Shown one piece after another: positions 45,306-54,104 of a stretch of 64,000 nucleotides of DNA. Position 1 is the first letter of the stretch. Each line of letters opens with the position of its first letter. Position numbers and translations under genes: made by a program. This DNA comes from Enterococcus diestrammenae (GTDB lineage: Bacteria > Bacillota > Bacilli > Lactobacillales > Enterococcaceae). The stretch covers positions 1-64,000 of the forward strand of contig NZ_MAEI01000010.1 of the NCBI RefSeq assembly GCF_009933255.1. The letters are read 5' to 3'. The notes beneath the pieces were generated by a model. It was not told the origin of the DNA. It did no database searches and saw only the letters and a program-made list of their open reading frames with translations.

Positions 45306-45364
45306 ATTATAAGGGCTGACTTTCTCATTAGCAATAATTTATTATCGAAAAACGATAATAAATT
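45306..45364 (-). promoter_or_regulatory. Promoter and palindromic operator of the DUF2975-HTH operon
   Basis: Minus strand: TTGCTA (45334-45329) and TATAAT (45311-45306) with a 17-bp spacer. A perfect 12-bp inverted repeat, AATTTATTATCG with CGATAATAAATT, lies at 45336-45364 immediately upstream of the -35 box. It is the likely binding site of the small HTH protein. Confidence 0.7.
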
Positions 45365-45436
45365 GTCGTAAAAATAGAAATTGACAAGCATGAACCATTT
45401 GTATGAGTAGTCGTTTGTAACTAAATAAACGGCAAA

Positions 45437-45474
45437 CAGACACACAAATCTTGCAAGTCCGATTTGTGTGTCTG
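45437..45474 (-). terminator. Hairpin after the glycosyltransferase gene
   Basis: Perfect 14-bp arms CAGACACACAAATC and GATTTGTGTGTCTG, about 70 bp past the gene's stop. The T tract is modest. Confidence 0.6.
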
Positions 45475-45542
45475 ATGATTTCAATTTAAATGTTTCCTTT
45501 CCTCTGCCTCAGCGTTCCACTAGTTGGCCGTATTATCGTATT

Positions 45543-46379
45543 TCAGCTCTTTTCTACATCAAAGGCTTCAACCATATTCTGATAACTTAAATACAGTGGT
45601 GTAAAGCGATTGTCATGCTTTTTGCTCCAAGGTTTTGGTTTGCCGCAAAAATGCAAAATCGCGGTATGCTTCATGACCCAGTGAATATCCCGTTTATTGA
45701 GACTCCGAGCGAGATACTTGGCATACATCCGAGCGTCGTAATTCCACTTTTCCTCATCAACTAACAAAGCATATTTACCATACAAATAATTCAAAATATC
45801 TTGATCAGGTAAAACCAAGTAAGCCGCATGCTTTTCAATCACCTGGCTGATATCTTCCCACTTGATTTTGGCCCGAGCTTGCTCCAGATTCAATAACATC
45901 ACTCCAGAATTATAATACACATGATCCAAATCCAGCCGGACTTTATTCAATGGCGTGGCTAAATCCAGCAACCCGGCATGGGTACACGCCGCTAGCAAGT
46001 AATCCGTCACATCCGTCTCCCATAGTTCCTGCAAAGAATTGATTACTAAGATATCTGGGTCAAGATACAGCACTTTCGTCAACTCTTTAGGTAAGATCTC
46101 CCCCGCCAATAGTCGAAAATACATTTCTTTAGGATAGCGGGCCACAGTTGGCGCACTTTCCCATTGACTACCATCGACTTTTATCGGGCAAAATGCAAAA
46201 CCCAAATGGTCACAAAAAGCCTGAATATTTGCCAAACTGGTAGCTGAAATGCGCTCATGGACGAGCCATACCCGAAAAGCTTGCTTAGGATTATTCAACT
46301 GAATCGAAAATAAGGCAACTTTCAAAGGTTTCAAGTAGCCTTCATCTAAAGTAAAAAGTAACTCTATTTGATTGGTCAT
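45543..46379 (-). CDS. Glycosyltransferase family 8 protein
   Basis: 278 residues of GT-A fold. N-terminal IELLFTLDEGYLKPLKVALFSIQ, the DxD metal site in VLYLDPDILVINSL, and late HFCGKPKPW match the GT8 family, which moves glucose or galactose from a UDP-sugar. No membrane segment. It is a single gene with its own terminator. Lipid or cell-wall glycosylation is plausible; the acceptor is unknown. Confidence 0.85.
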   Translation of the reverse strand: MTNQIELLFTLDEGYLKPLKVALFSIQLNNPKQAFRVWLVHERISATSLANIQAFCDHLGFAFCPIKVDGSQWESAPTVARYPKEMYFRLLAGEILPKELTKVLYLDPDILVINSLQELWETDVTDYLLAACTHAGLLDLATPLNKVRLDLDHVYYNSGVMLLNLEQARAKIKWEDISQVIEKHAAYLVLPDQDILNYLYGKYALLVDEEKWNYDARMYAKYLARSLNKRDIHWVMKHTAILHFCGKPKPWSKKHDNRFTPLYLSYQNMVEAFDVEKS

Positions 46380-46610
46380 CGTCTTCTCCTCGTAAGGTGT
46401 TAGTGAGTAATTGCCTACACTGTATTATCATATAAAAGAGAAGTTTTGAAAACCTTTCCGTGTCTAGTAGCTTGCCCTCAGCAACTGCTTATCAATAAAA
46501 AGTTTGCTCCAATGAACTACATTCTTGCTGATTTTTGAGCGCCAAAACCTGCTGATTTGGCAACAGTAGCGATACTGAAAAAACTGATAAATAATTAATT
46601 ACAGACGCAC

Positions 46611-46645
46611 AAAGAAGCTAGCCATTTCCACAGCTAGCTTCTTTT
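46611..46645. terminator. Bidirectional hairpin terminator
   Basis: Perfect 12-bp arms AAAGAAGCTAGC and GCTAGCTTCTTT end in T-rich DNA. It lies past the stop of the small membrane protein gene. The rest of the 46380-46678 gap holds nothing recognised. Confidence 0.75.
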
Positions 46646-46678
46646 AATAACCGCTAATTTTAAATTGCTACTTAAAGT

Positions 46679-47062
46679 CTATTGCATCCTCCGTTTGCTA
46701 TAAAAACGTTCATCCATGAAAGATAAAAATACCACCAACAGTAACAGTCCCAGCGAGAGTAGGACATTCTGGCTGGAAAGAGGGCGTAATTTGAAAATCG
46801 GTGCGAATAAAAAGGCTAATCCATACAAGAATCGGCGCTCATTGCGCGACAATTTGGGATCCGCTGGGTGGCCAAATAAGCCAATCCGGATCACTTTTTG
46901 TTTAACTAAGTAGCGCCAGAAAGCAACTATCCCTACAATTACCACTACCAATGCTAGCTTTGCCCATCGATGCTGGTATTGCTGATGAAATAAAATTTCC
47001 GCTCCAACCAAAAGACCATACAACACCGCCAAGCTTCTCCCCTGTTTATTCACTTTTGTCAT
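46679..47062 (-). CDS. Hypothetical membrane protein
   Basis: 127 residues with four predicted membrane helices and basic ends (RRFLYG, YSKRRMQ). A GGGGAG-like site lies before ATG. No family is recognised. The charged loop GHPADPKLSRNERR between the helices is conserved-looking. Confidence 0.7.
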   Translation of the reverse strand: MTKVNKQGRSLAVLYGLLVGAEILFHQQYQHRWAKLALVVVIVGIVAFWRYLVKQKVIRIGLFGHPADPKLSRNERRFLYGLAFLFAPIFKLRPLSSQNVLLSLGLLLLVVFLSFMDERFYSKRRMQ

Positions 47063-47303
47063 TTGCTCCCCTCCAAGTTATTTCCTGCTAACAAAGGGAA
47101 CATAACACGAGATCGTTTATATGTATACGCTCTCATTAGTTTTCTCCGACAAAACCCGGAATATGTCGTAAAGACTGTAAAAATCGCTAAAGCAGCCTTC
47201 AAAGCATAATCAGTGAAAATTTCACCACTTCCCTACCGCTTGCTATGGACAACCCCAGTCCACTGGTCCAAAATAGAGACATCAAAACAGTCAGGAGCCC
47301 ATC

Positions 47304-47945
47304 ATGGAAGATTTTCAAACAGCCCGTAAGTATGCGGCAGCGATTACCTTAAGTAAAAAATTAACCCGGCGTAATTTTCAGACCGTGATTTGTGCCACTC
47401 TCGCCGAAGCCAAAGAACACGCGCTACAAGCCATCAACCCTACCAAAACAGTCGGTTTCGGTGGTTCGCTGACAGTGGCCGCCTCAGGACTGATCCCTGC
47501 CTTATATGAACGGGGTCAAAAAATCATTGATCGCGAACGGACCACCACACCAGAAGCCCGTCATCAGGTGATGCGGCAAGCCTTGACCGCCGATTACTTT
47601 TTGACGAGTATCAATGGCATCGCGGAAACTGGCGAGCTGGTGAACGTGGACAATATCGGCAACCGTGTCGCTGCCCTCACTTTTGGTCCGGAAAAAGTCC
47701 TCGCTTTTGTCAGCATGAACAAAGTCTATGGCACCTTAGAAACCACCCTAGAGAGGGTCCGTAATCAAACCGCCCCCTTAAATTCTTGGCGGCTAAATCT
47801 AAAAGACACCCCCTGCATCAAAACGGGTAACTGTGGCAACTGCCTCAAACCAGAGTGTATCTGCAATACTATCGCCATTACTCGGCGTTCACCGGTCCCA
47901 GAGCGGATTGTGATTTATTTGATTTTGGAGGATGCGGGGATTTAA
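47304..47945 (+). CDS. LUD domain protein with a Cys-rich tail
   Basis: 213 residues of the LUD (lactate utilization, LutC-like; old DUF162) fold: VGFGGSLTVAASGL, 'DYFLTSINGIAETGELVNVDNIGNRVAALTFGPEKV', then the C-terminal cluster CIKTGNCGNCLKPECIC. The Cys run may hold metal or be a structural zinc site. It is related to the single-gene YkgG-like group rather than to a full lutABC operon, which is absent here. CAGGAG lies before ATG. Confidence 0.85.
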   Translation: MEDFQTARKYAAAITLSKKLTRRNFQTVICATLAEAKEHALQAINPTKTVGFGGSLTVAASGLIPALYERGQKIIDRERTTTPEARHQVMRQALTADYFLTSINGIAETGELVNVDNIGNRVAALTFGPEKVLAFVSMNKVYGTLETTLERVRNQTAPLNSWRLNLKDTPCIKTGNCGNCLKPECICNTIAITRRSPVPERIVIYLILEDAGI

Positions 47946-47960
47946 TAGAAGCAAGTAACA

Positions 47961-48015
47961 AAGGCGGAACCGACACATGATGTTCTTTATCATGAGTCAG
48001 TTCCGCCTTAATTTT
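47961..48015 (+). terminator. Terminator after the LUD gene
   Basis: AAGGCGGAAC pairs with GTTCCGCCTT, with a second inner stem (CATGATG/CATGA region), then AATTTTAG. Confidence 0.75.
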
Positions 48016-48103
48016 AGAAGATACTAGTTGGTGAAGCCAAACCAACTGCTACTCTCTTCAATCCTTTTTTCATGTCTATCCATTCCTTTCTTATTACCCT
48101 TTT

Positions 48104-48790
48104 TTATTTACCAATATGACTAACAAAATATTGGGTGATTTCATTTGGACGAGTAATTGCGCCACCGATAACACTGGTATGAGCCCCAGCTGCAAATGCG
48201 CGATTCATCTCATCTGTCGTGTGAATGCCGCCTTCACAAAAGACCGGACGATCAAAATTGGCTACCATTTGTTCTACCAAAGAAATATTTGGTAAGCTGA
48301 CATTTTTCGTTTCTTCTGTATAGCCAGACAGAGTTGTCCCCAAGATATCAAAGCCTAAGTTATTGGCTAGCTCTGCATCACGATAACTGCCACAATCCGC
48401 CATCAACATAATTTCTGGATAATGCATACGGCAATGCGCCACTATTTCTTCCAATGTTTCTTTAGGTCGTTTGCGCCAAGTACAATCCATGGCGATAAAT
48501 GCTGGTTGCAATACAGCCAATTCATCCACTTCCTTGATGGTTGGTGTAATATAAACATCACTATTCGGATAAACGGCTTTGATGATAGCGATAATTGGCA
48601 AATCCACCGCTCCTTTGATAGCCCTTACATCTTTTGCACTATTTGCGCGAATTCCAGCAGCACCGCCTTGTTCAGCAGCGATTGCCATCTTTGCCATAAT
48701 ATCGGAGCCGTGTAATATTTCATTGTCTAACGCTTGGCAAGAAACAATGACTTGTTTTTTTAATTTGTCTAAAATTGCTTGATTGATCAT
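48104..48790 (-). CDS. nanE: N-acetylmannosamine-6-phosphate 2-epimerase
   Basis: Converts ManNAc-6-P to GlcNAc-6-P in sialic acid and amino sugar use. 228 residues, TIM barrel: VSCQALDNEILHGSDIMAKMA, 'GAAGIRANSAKDV', catalytic Lys in IIAIIKAVYP, 'MADCGSYRDAELA', 'VFCEGGIHTTDEMN'. It stands alone with a divergent RpiR regulator; no nanA, nanK or transporter lies in the window. Confidence 0.93.
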   Translation of the reverse strand: MINQAILDKLKKQVIVSCQALDNEILHGSDIMAKMAIAAEQGGAAGIRANSAKDVRAIKGAVDLPIIAIIKAVYPNSDVYITPTIKEVDELAVLQPAFIAMDCTWRKRPKETLEEIVAHCRMHYPEIMLMADCGSYRDAELANNLGFDILGTTLSGYTEETKNVSLPNISLVEQMVANFDRPVFCEGGIHTTDEMNRAFAAGAHTSVIGGAITRPNEITQYFVSHIGK

Positions 48791-48873
48791 GTGATTTCCT
48801 CCTGCCTGAATCTATGGGTAGTATAGCAGAATTTTTTTCTGTTGAAATAGTTTTCCCTCGGATATACAATGGA

Positions 48874-48887
48874 TGAAATTTGTTTCA
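48874..48887. promoter_or_regulatory. Inverted repeat in the nanE/rpiR divergent promoter region
   Basis: TGAAA-tttg-TTTCA lies between the two divergent genes. The GAAA/TTTC pattern suits RpiR-type operators. A TATACT box for nanE lies at about 48812-48820. Confidence 0.5.
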
Positions 48888-48931
48888 ATAAAAGGGCTCA
48901 TATCTAGCCTTTTAAAATGGAGGAATGTAAA

Positions 48932-49788
48932 ATGAGGAACGAATTTCATCCCCTATTGACCCGAATAAGTTCCGTGGAAAACCAATTTACGGAAATTGAT
49001 AGAGAGATTGCCAAATTTATTCAAGCGCATTTGGAGGATATCCCCAACTATACTGCCAATGATATCGCTGCAAAAACCTATGTTTCAAAAGCTTCCTTAA
49101 CAAGGTTTTGTAAAAAATTGGTTTCGATGGTTTTAAGGAACTGAAATACTTTTCCGCAACGATTATTGAAAATGAAACAAAGATGGCCCTGTTTCAATCC
49201 AACTCTTATTTTCAATCCATCTATGATCAGTACCTGCATATTATCAATAGTTATCAGCTGATGTTAAATGATCAAGTCATCAAAAATGTTGTCGATGCTA
49301 TGAAAAACGCCGACTTAATCTATATTATCGGTATTGGTAATTCCGGTTTTGTCGCGATGGATTTTGCCAATCGTCTCTTTCGGTTTGGCTTCAAGTGTTT
49401 TGCCTTAAATGATGAGTCCTTCATCAAGATGCATGCCAGTGTCGCCAAAAGCAATGACTTATTTATCCTGATCTCTGCCAGTGGGGAAACGCCAATCATT
49501 GTTGAGACGTTAAAAGTCCTTCACAATTCTGGTATTCACAATCTATTGATTTCCAATTACAGTATTTCCAGTGCATCTAAATACGCCCAACATACAATTC
49601 TTTTCCCTTCTAAATATGCCCAACAGTCCAATTTTTTTATTTCAGATTTGATTGCCCCTACTTTATTATTGGACATTATTATTGCTTATCTTTTAAGTGA
49701 TGCAAGCACCCAATACTTAAAGACTTACCAAAAGACGCTAGATTTAGTGGAATACTATGAACCCTCCTCCGACCAGGAAGAGCATTGA
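48932..49788 (+). pseudogene. RpiR/MurR family regulator, split by a frameshift
   Basis: The N-terminal half (48932-49144) carries the HTH_6 domain (ITEIDREIAKFI-like start, YTANDIAAKTYVSKASLTRFCKKL). The C-terminal half (about 49120-49788) carries the SIS sugar-phosphate domain (LIYIIGIGNSGFVAMDFANRL, 'FILISASGETPIIVETL'). Joining them at 49119 with one extra G (TTGG to TTGGG) restores FCKKLGFDGFKELKYF and a normal 285-residue protein. GGAGG lies 8 bp before ATG 48932. It is either a real loss of the nan regulator or a sequencing error. Confidence 0.85.
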
Positions 49789-49984
49789 GCTTCCTCTTGA
49801 GCGAAAAATATACCTAGTGGTCGCGAATTTTCATTTTTAGTTGTCAAAATCAGACAGCACATATGAATGTTTAACTAAAAGACAGTTAGCTTGCTTCTAG
49901 TTGCCAATCCCTCTCACCTCTGCTATCCTAAAAGAAAAACAAAAACGCATGTTCGTATATTTGTGTGAACAAAGGAGGCTCGCA

Positions 49985-50848
49985 ATGCATACCAAGCGCT
50001 ACAAGACCATTCTTTCACCGAAAAATGGGCTCAATCTATATCGTGGTTGTAGCCATGGCTGTATTTATTGTGATAGTCGCAGTGTTTGTTATCAAATGGA
50101 CCATGGGTTTGAGGATATCGAGGTCAAAGAGGATGCCATTGCCATTTTGCGTCAGCAATTGCAGAAAGAGCGCCAGGCTTGCATGATTTCTACTGGCGCC
50201 ATGACTGATCCCTATCTACATTTAGAGGAAAAATTACGATTGACCCGACAATCCTTGGAACTAGTAGAAGAATTGGGTTTCGGCGTCGCACTCTTGACGA
50301 AATCCGAGCGAGTGCTGGCCGATATCGATATACTCCAACGCATCAACAATAAGACAAAAGCTGTCGTCCAAGTTACCTTGACCACCAGTGAAGATAGGTT
50401 AGCCCAAAAAATCGAACCTCGTGTATCTGTCACCTCCCAACGAATCCGCGTACTAGCAGAGTGTCAAAAGCGGGGAATTCCCACGGTTGTTTGGTTAGGA
50501 CCGCTTTTACCTTTTTTGACAGATACGGAGGAAAATCTCCGTGCCTTGCTAGCAGCTTGTCATGAAACGGGCGTCAAAGGGATTATCAACTTTGGCTTCG
50601 GTGTCACGTTACGAGAAGGCAACCGGGAATATTTTTACCAGCAGCTGGATCGTTTATTTCCCGGTGTCAAACAACGTTACATCCAATATTTTGGCAACCG
50701 ATACGAGTGCAGCAGCCCAAACAACCAACAGTTGATGCAGGTCTATCATCAGCTATGTGAGGCATACGGCATTATGCACCACAATGAAGCAGTATTTCGT
50801 TATTTGCAGACCTTCGAGCCAGAAAATCAACAGCTGTCATTATTTTAA
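49985..50848 (+). CDS. Radical SAM protein, spore photoproduct lyase-like family
   Basis: About 287 residues. The 4Fe-4S cluster motif is RGCSHGCIYCDSR (CxxxCxxC) near residue 20. The rest follows the small SplB-like radical SAM group ('MISTGAMTDPYLHLEEKLRLTRQ', 'VVWLGPLLPFLTDTEEN'). The ATG at 49985 has AAAGGAGG 6 bp ahead; the 28 residues upstream are not translated. The host group does not sporulate, so this is one of the uncharacterised homologues, perhaps in DNA repair. Confidence 0.85.
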   Translation: MHTKRYKTILSPKNGLNLYRGCSHGCIYCDSRSVCYQMDHGFEDIEVKEDAIAILRQQLQKERQACMISTGAMTDPYLHLEEKLRLTRQSLELVEELGFGVALLTKSERVLADIDILQRINNKTKAVVQVTLTTSEDRLAQKIEPRVSVTSQRIRVLAECQKRGIPTVVWLGPLLPFLTDTEENLRALLAACHETGVKGIINFGFGVTLREGNREYFYQQLDRLFPGVKQRYIQYFGNRYECSSPNNQQLMQVYHQLCEAYGIMHHNEAVFRYLQTFEPENQQLSLF

Positions 50849-50856
50849 GTCTTTGC

Positions 50857-50886
50857 AAGAACCGCTACTTTGCGGTTCTTTTTTTA
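50857..50886 (+). terminator. Terminator after the radical SAM gene
   Basis: AAGAACCGC pairs with GCGGTTCTT and is followed by TTTTTT. Confidence 0.88.
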
Positions 50887-51013
50887 GGAATGGCATTCAG
50901 TCAAAACTGACACAAACAACGAAGGTCCTGCTCGCTTTTACCCAAGCGAAGCAGGACCACTTTTTATTTTCCCAAAAAGACTGGTACAATAACAAGGTAA
51001 AGGAGGACTACCG

Positions 51014-51313
51014 ATGGAAATTCAAATCACCCCTTTTGTCAGAAACTACTTTTCAAATCCCGACGAGCAAAAACAATTGTTCGACTTTATCCAGATAAAA
51101 TTACCCATCTACGTCACTAGCCATTCATCAAAAATTAAGCCTGTGAGGCAAAGTACCGCTCTCTATGAACTAAAAATTCGCGTAGGACGAGATTTTTATC
51201 GGCTAGCCTATACCTATCAAAAAGAGACAATCGTCGCTTGCTACCTGACAAAAACCTTGCAAAAAGTCCGTTTTGATAAAGAAGTCAACAAATACTTAAA
51301 GGAGCAACCATGA
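51014..51313 (+). CDS. RelE/HigB-like (phage Gp49-like) protein, putative toxin
   Basis: 99 residues. The pattern PVRQSTALYELKIRVGRDFYRLAYTYQKETIVACYLTKTLQKV matches the HigB/Gp49 branch of the RelE/ParE fold, where basic and aromatic residues line the mRNA-cutting site. AAAGGAGG lies 7 bp before ATG, behind a TACAAT -10 box. It overlaps the next gene by 4 bp (ATGA). In HigBA systems the toxin gene is first and the antitoxin is an HTH protein; here the partner is not an evident HTH protein. Confidence 0.7.
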   Translation: MEIQITPFVRNYFSNPDEQKQLFDFIQIKLPIYVTSHSSKIKPVRQSTALYELKIRVGRDFYRLAYTYQKETIVACYLTKTLQKVRFDKEVNKYLKEQP

Positions 51314-51588
51314 AGACGATTACCAAACAAACGGCCCTCCGCTTTGTCAAACAGCAACTAAAACATGCCACCACTGTCAGCATCACCCTACTCACCCACA
51401 AAAAGGATCAACAAGTGACTATTGAAAAACAAGGAGAACTGTTTCAAATAACGGAAAATGGCTATCAAAAGGAAACCTACACCGATTTAACTGATCAATC
51501 TGCTCTCAAACTACTCAAAAAATTGCTAGCCACCGAATTTCCTCGCAGCCATCAGCTTTACTGTCAAATCACTAGCTTGAGGGTATAA
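51310..51588 (+). CDS. Unknown 92-aa partner of the HigB-like protein
   Basis: 92 residues, basic, beta-rich then helical (VSITLLTHKKDQQVTIEKQGELFQITENGYQKETYTD). No HTH, AbrB or ribbon-helix-helix motif is evident. Translational coupling to the toxin-like gene suggests an antitoxin or accessory role. Not recognised. Confidence 0.6.
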   Translation: MKTITKQTALRFVKQQLKHATTVSITLLTHKKDQQVTIEKQGELFQITENGYQKETYTDLTDQSALKLLKKLLATEFPRSHQLYCQITSLRV

Positions 51589-51589
51589 C

Positions 51590-51637
51590 AAAAACGCCAT
51601 CCCCTTTTTACTAAAGAAAATAGGGTGGCGTTTTTCT
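51590..51637. terminator. Bidirectional terminator
   Basis: AAAAACGCCATCCC pairs with GGGTGGCGTTTTT (one G-U pair). It serves the toxin-like pair on the plus strand and the HIRAN gene on the minus strand. Confidence 0.8.
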
Positions 51638-51646
51638 TTGCCATTT

Positions 51647-52039
51647 CTACTCTTGTGGCGACTTGCGTTTATCCTTCACGCGCACCACCACGCGAAATTG
51701 CCGCTCGGGATGGTTGTCCATCTTGGCCATCTGAATCCGGGCTTCAAAAATATCCGTGTGGCCAAAATACAAAAACGTAGTGAATAGTTGGTTTTTGCCC
51801 GCTGGAATATATCCCAGCTTTTTATGTTTGTAATAAATCGCCACAGCATCGGCATCGTGTGGATTGTCCGGCTCACTCACTAAAGTTACCGGCGTCCCTA
51901 GTTTTAATTCATCAATCACATCCAACCCGTCATAGTAAGCAAAACCCGCAATGTGAAAGTCCATAAAATAACGACTAGGCTCAAAGCGTTGTTTCCGCAT
52001 TGAGTCAAACACTTCTTCGGCTTCAAATTCGACCCCCAT
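51647..52039 (-). CDS. HIRAN domain protein
   Basis: 130 residues, a stand-alone HIRAN domain: FHIAGFAYYDGLDVIDELKLGTPVTLVSEPDNPHDADAVAIYYKHKKLGYIP. In larger proteins this domain binds DNA ends or damaged DNA. A role in nucleic acid handling is possible; nothing in the neighbours narrows it. ATG at 52039 with AAGGGAAA ahead. Confidence 0.85.
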   Translation of the reverse strand: MGVEFEAEEVFDSMRKQRFEPSRYFMDFHIAGFAYYDGLDVIDELKLGTPVTLVSEPDNPHDADAVAIYYKHKKLGYIPAGKNQLFTTFLYFGHTDIFEARIQMAKMDNHPERQFRVVVRVKDKRKSPQE

Positions 52040-52177
52040 TTGTTTCCCTTCTTTCTAGCTACTTGTTATCTCAAGTATAGCAAACACCCCATCATTTGCC
52101 CAACTTTGTTATACTATAGAAGAAAGATGACTGTAGGAAAGCCTGCACCATCGAGACTAGTAAAGGATGTGTTTTCC

Positions 52178-53035
52178 ATGACTAAACCCATCGTCGCTTT
52201 TATGTACGATTTTGATCGAACGTTATGTACCAAAGACATGCAAGAATATTCCTTCATCCCCGAGCTAGGGGTGGACGCCGCCTCCTTTTGGCAAGAAGTC
52301 GCCAATTTGGCTGAAACAGAAAACATGGAGCGTATCATTTCATATATGTATTATATGATCAAATCCGCTACTGCACAAGGACTGCCTATCCGCCGGCAAG
52401 ACTTCGTAGAGATGGGCCGGGACGTGGAGCTGTTTCCGGGGGTAGAGAGCTGGTTTTCCCGGATGAACGCGCTGGGGGAACGTCTTGGCTTGCAAATCGA
52501 GCACTACATTATTTCCAGTGGTTTGACAGAGATTATCGAAGGCACGCCGATTCACGGAGAGTTCAAGAAAATCTACGCTTGCGAATTTCACTACGATCAA
52601 AATGGCGCAGCAGACTGGCCGGCTTTGACGGTCAACTACACCAATAAGACCCAGTTTTTGTTCCGCATTAACAAAGGGGTCCTCCCAATGACCGAAGACG
52701 AACCGCTAAATGAATTTGTCGAAGATCGTAACCGCCGGATTCCTTTTCGCAATATGATCTACATCGGTGACGGGATGACTGATGTGCCCTGCATGAAGTT
52801 AGTCAAAATCAACGGTGGCCAATCCATCGCCGTCTACACCGAACGGCAGCGAGTCAGTAGCCTGTTGACTAACCGCCGCGTGGATTTCATTGCACCAGCG
52901 GATTATCGTCCCGGTAGTCGCATTGACGAAATCTGCACAACAATTTTAGAAAAGATGGCGCTAGTGAACAAATTGGTTGATCTAAACCATCAACAGCGAG
53001 ATAGTGAAAGCGTCCAAGCAGATAGCCTGTATTGA
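52178..53035 (+). CDS. HAD family hydrolase
   Basis: About 285 residues. Motif I FMYDFDRTLCTKD (nucleophile and acid/base Asp), motif II IISSGLTEII and motif IV YIGDGMTDVPCMKL are all visible; the layout resembles phosphoserine phosphatase-like HADs. The ATG at 52178 follows AAAGGATG. It is convergent with the following gene and ends at a shared terminator. The substrate is unknown. Confidence 0.85.
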   Translation: MTKPIVAFMYDFDRTLCTKDMQEYSFIPELGVDAASFWQEVANLAETENMERIISYMYYMIKSATAQGLPIRRQDFVEMGRDVELFPGVESWFSRMNALGERLGLQIEHYIISSGLTEIIEGTPIHGEFKKIYACEFHYDQNGAADWPALTVNYTNKTQFLFRINKGVLPMTEDEPLNEFVEDRNRRIPFRNMIYIGDGMTDVPCMKLVKINGGQSIAVYTERQRVSSLLTNRRVDFIAPADYRPGSRIDEICTTILEKMALVNKLVDLNHQQRDSESVQADSLY

Positions 53036-53103
53036 AGACTACAGGCTCAGCAGTTGTCAGCCAGCCACAGGTTATCACACAAGCAAATAAGTAGGAGCAT
53101 TAA

Positions 53104-53141
53104 AAACGCAGGGGCCAATCTTACTAGCTCCTGCGTTTTTT
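53104..53141. terminator. Bidirectional terminator
   Basis: AAAAACGCAGGGGC pairs with GCTCCTGCGTTTTTT with one mismatch between two convergent genes. Confidence 0.85.
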
Positions 53142-53143
53142 CT

Positions 53144-53458
53144 TTATTCATCTTGTTCGCCAATGGAAAAACCGTCAAAGCTTTCCCCGTCATAATACTT
53201 CAACAAATCATCAAAAGATAACAACGAAGACGTCATTTCTTCTTTTTCCTGTTCCTCTTGTTGGGCAGCTAGTTGCTCTTGGGCGTATTCTTGATAAGCT
53301 TCCAATAACGACCGATAAAGCTCCTGCACCGAATGGCCGGAGCCGGCTAAAAAAGGCAGCTCCCGGATAAATCCTCGATACACAGGGACATTACCTTCAA
53401 CTTCTAATGGCATTTCCACTACGTTTAAATGTAGTGCCTCAAATTGCTGATTATACAT
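53144..53458 (-). CDS. HicB-like domain protein without HicA
   Basis: About 104 residues from ATG 53458 (GAGGAAA ahead). The stretch VYRGFIRELPFLAGSGHSVQELYRSLLEAYQEYA resembles the HicB partial RNase H-like fold; the tail is Glu/Gln-rich and acidic. No adjacent HicA toxin is seen, so a toxin-antitoxin role is doubtful. It starts 17 bp after the TMEM175 stop in the same operon. Confidence 0.6.
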   Translation of the reverse strand: MYNQQFEALHLNVVEMPLEVEGNVPVYRGFIRELPFLAGSGHSVQELYRSLLEAYQEYAQEQLAAQQEEQEKEEMTSSLLSFDDLLKYYDGESFDGFSIGEQDE

Positions 53459-53474
53459 CGTTTTCCTCATTTCC

Positions 53475-54065
53475 TCAGTCTTTGCCACCGTAATGGAGCC
53501 AGGTTTCAATGCGCTTTTCCGGGATGACCCACATCAACAACATCAACCCATTAACCACTAACACCGCCACCGGATGAATCAGCCACCCTAAAAGTAAAGC
53601 GAGAACATTCAAAATTAAGGTACGATACATTTTCCGATAGCGATGGAACAAATGTCCGACTGGCGACTGTGTACCATTGACTTTCACCAGAGCAAAGCCT
53701 AGTAATAAATAACTAATATCCGCTCCTAAAATAACAAGACCATACAACAATTGTGGAGCGAGGGACACTGGATAGTCCATCACCCAATCCGTAGCAAAGG
53801 GAAACAAACTCATCATCAAAATAAACAGATTGTTAGCCCATAGCACTCGGCCATCGACTTTTTTGACAATATTAAAAAGGTGATGGTGGTTGTTCCAATA
53901 CACGGCTAATGAAGCAAAACTGATCAAGTAGATAAAAAACTGATGCCCCGTCCCTTCAAAGGCGCGCCACGTATCACCATGGGGTTCCCGTAAATCCAAA
54001 ACCAACAATGTCAGTACGATGGCAATCACGGCATCCGTAAATGCCTCAATTCGTGTTTTCGGCAT
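53475..54065 (-). CDS. TMEM175-like potassium channel (DUF1211)
   Basis: About 196 residues with six membrane helices. The N-terminal filter motif reads RIEAFTDAVIAIVLTLLVLDL, the (F/Y)SD-type pore signature with Thr for Ser. Helix 3 to 4 'WNNHHHLFNIV' is also typical. Bacterial TMEM175 forms tetrameric K+ leak channels. The second methionine is used because GAGGAAG precedes it. Confidence 0.85.
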   Translation of the reverse strand: MPKTRIEAFTDAVIAIVLTLLVLDLREPHGDTWRAFEGTGHQFFIYLISFASLAVYWNNHHHLFNIVKKVDGRVLWANNLFILMMSLFPFATDWVMDYPVSLAPQLLYGLVILGADISYLLLGFALVKVNGTQSPVGHLFHRYRKMYRTLILNVLALLLGWLIHPVAVLVVNGLMLLMWVIPEKRIETWLHYGGKD

Positions 54066-54104
54066 CTTCCTCACTGTCCTTTTCTATCATAACGTTGGTT
54101 TATC

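Noticed and set aside
45296..45484. A 62-codon minus-strand frame upstream of the DUF2975 gene
   Set aside because: It runs through the promoter, the palindrome and a terminator hairpin, so it is unlikely to be coding.
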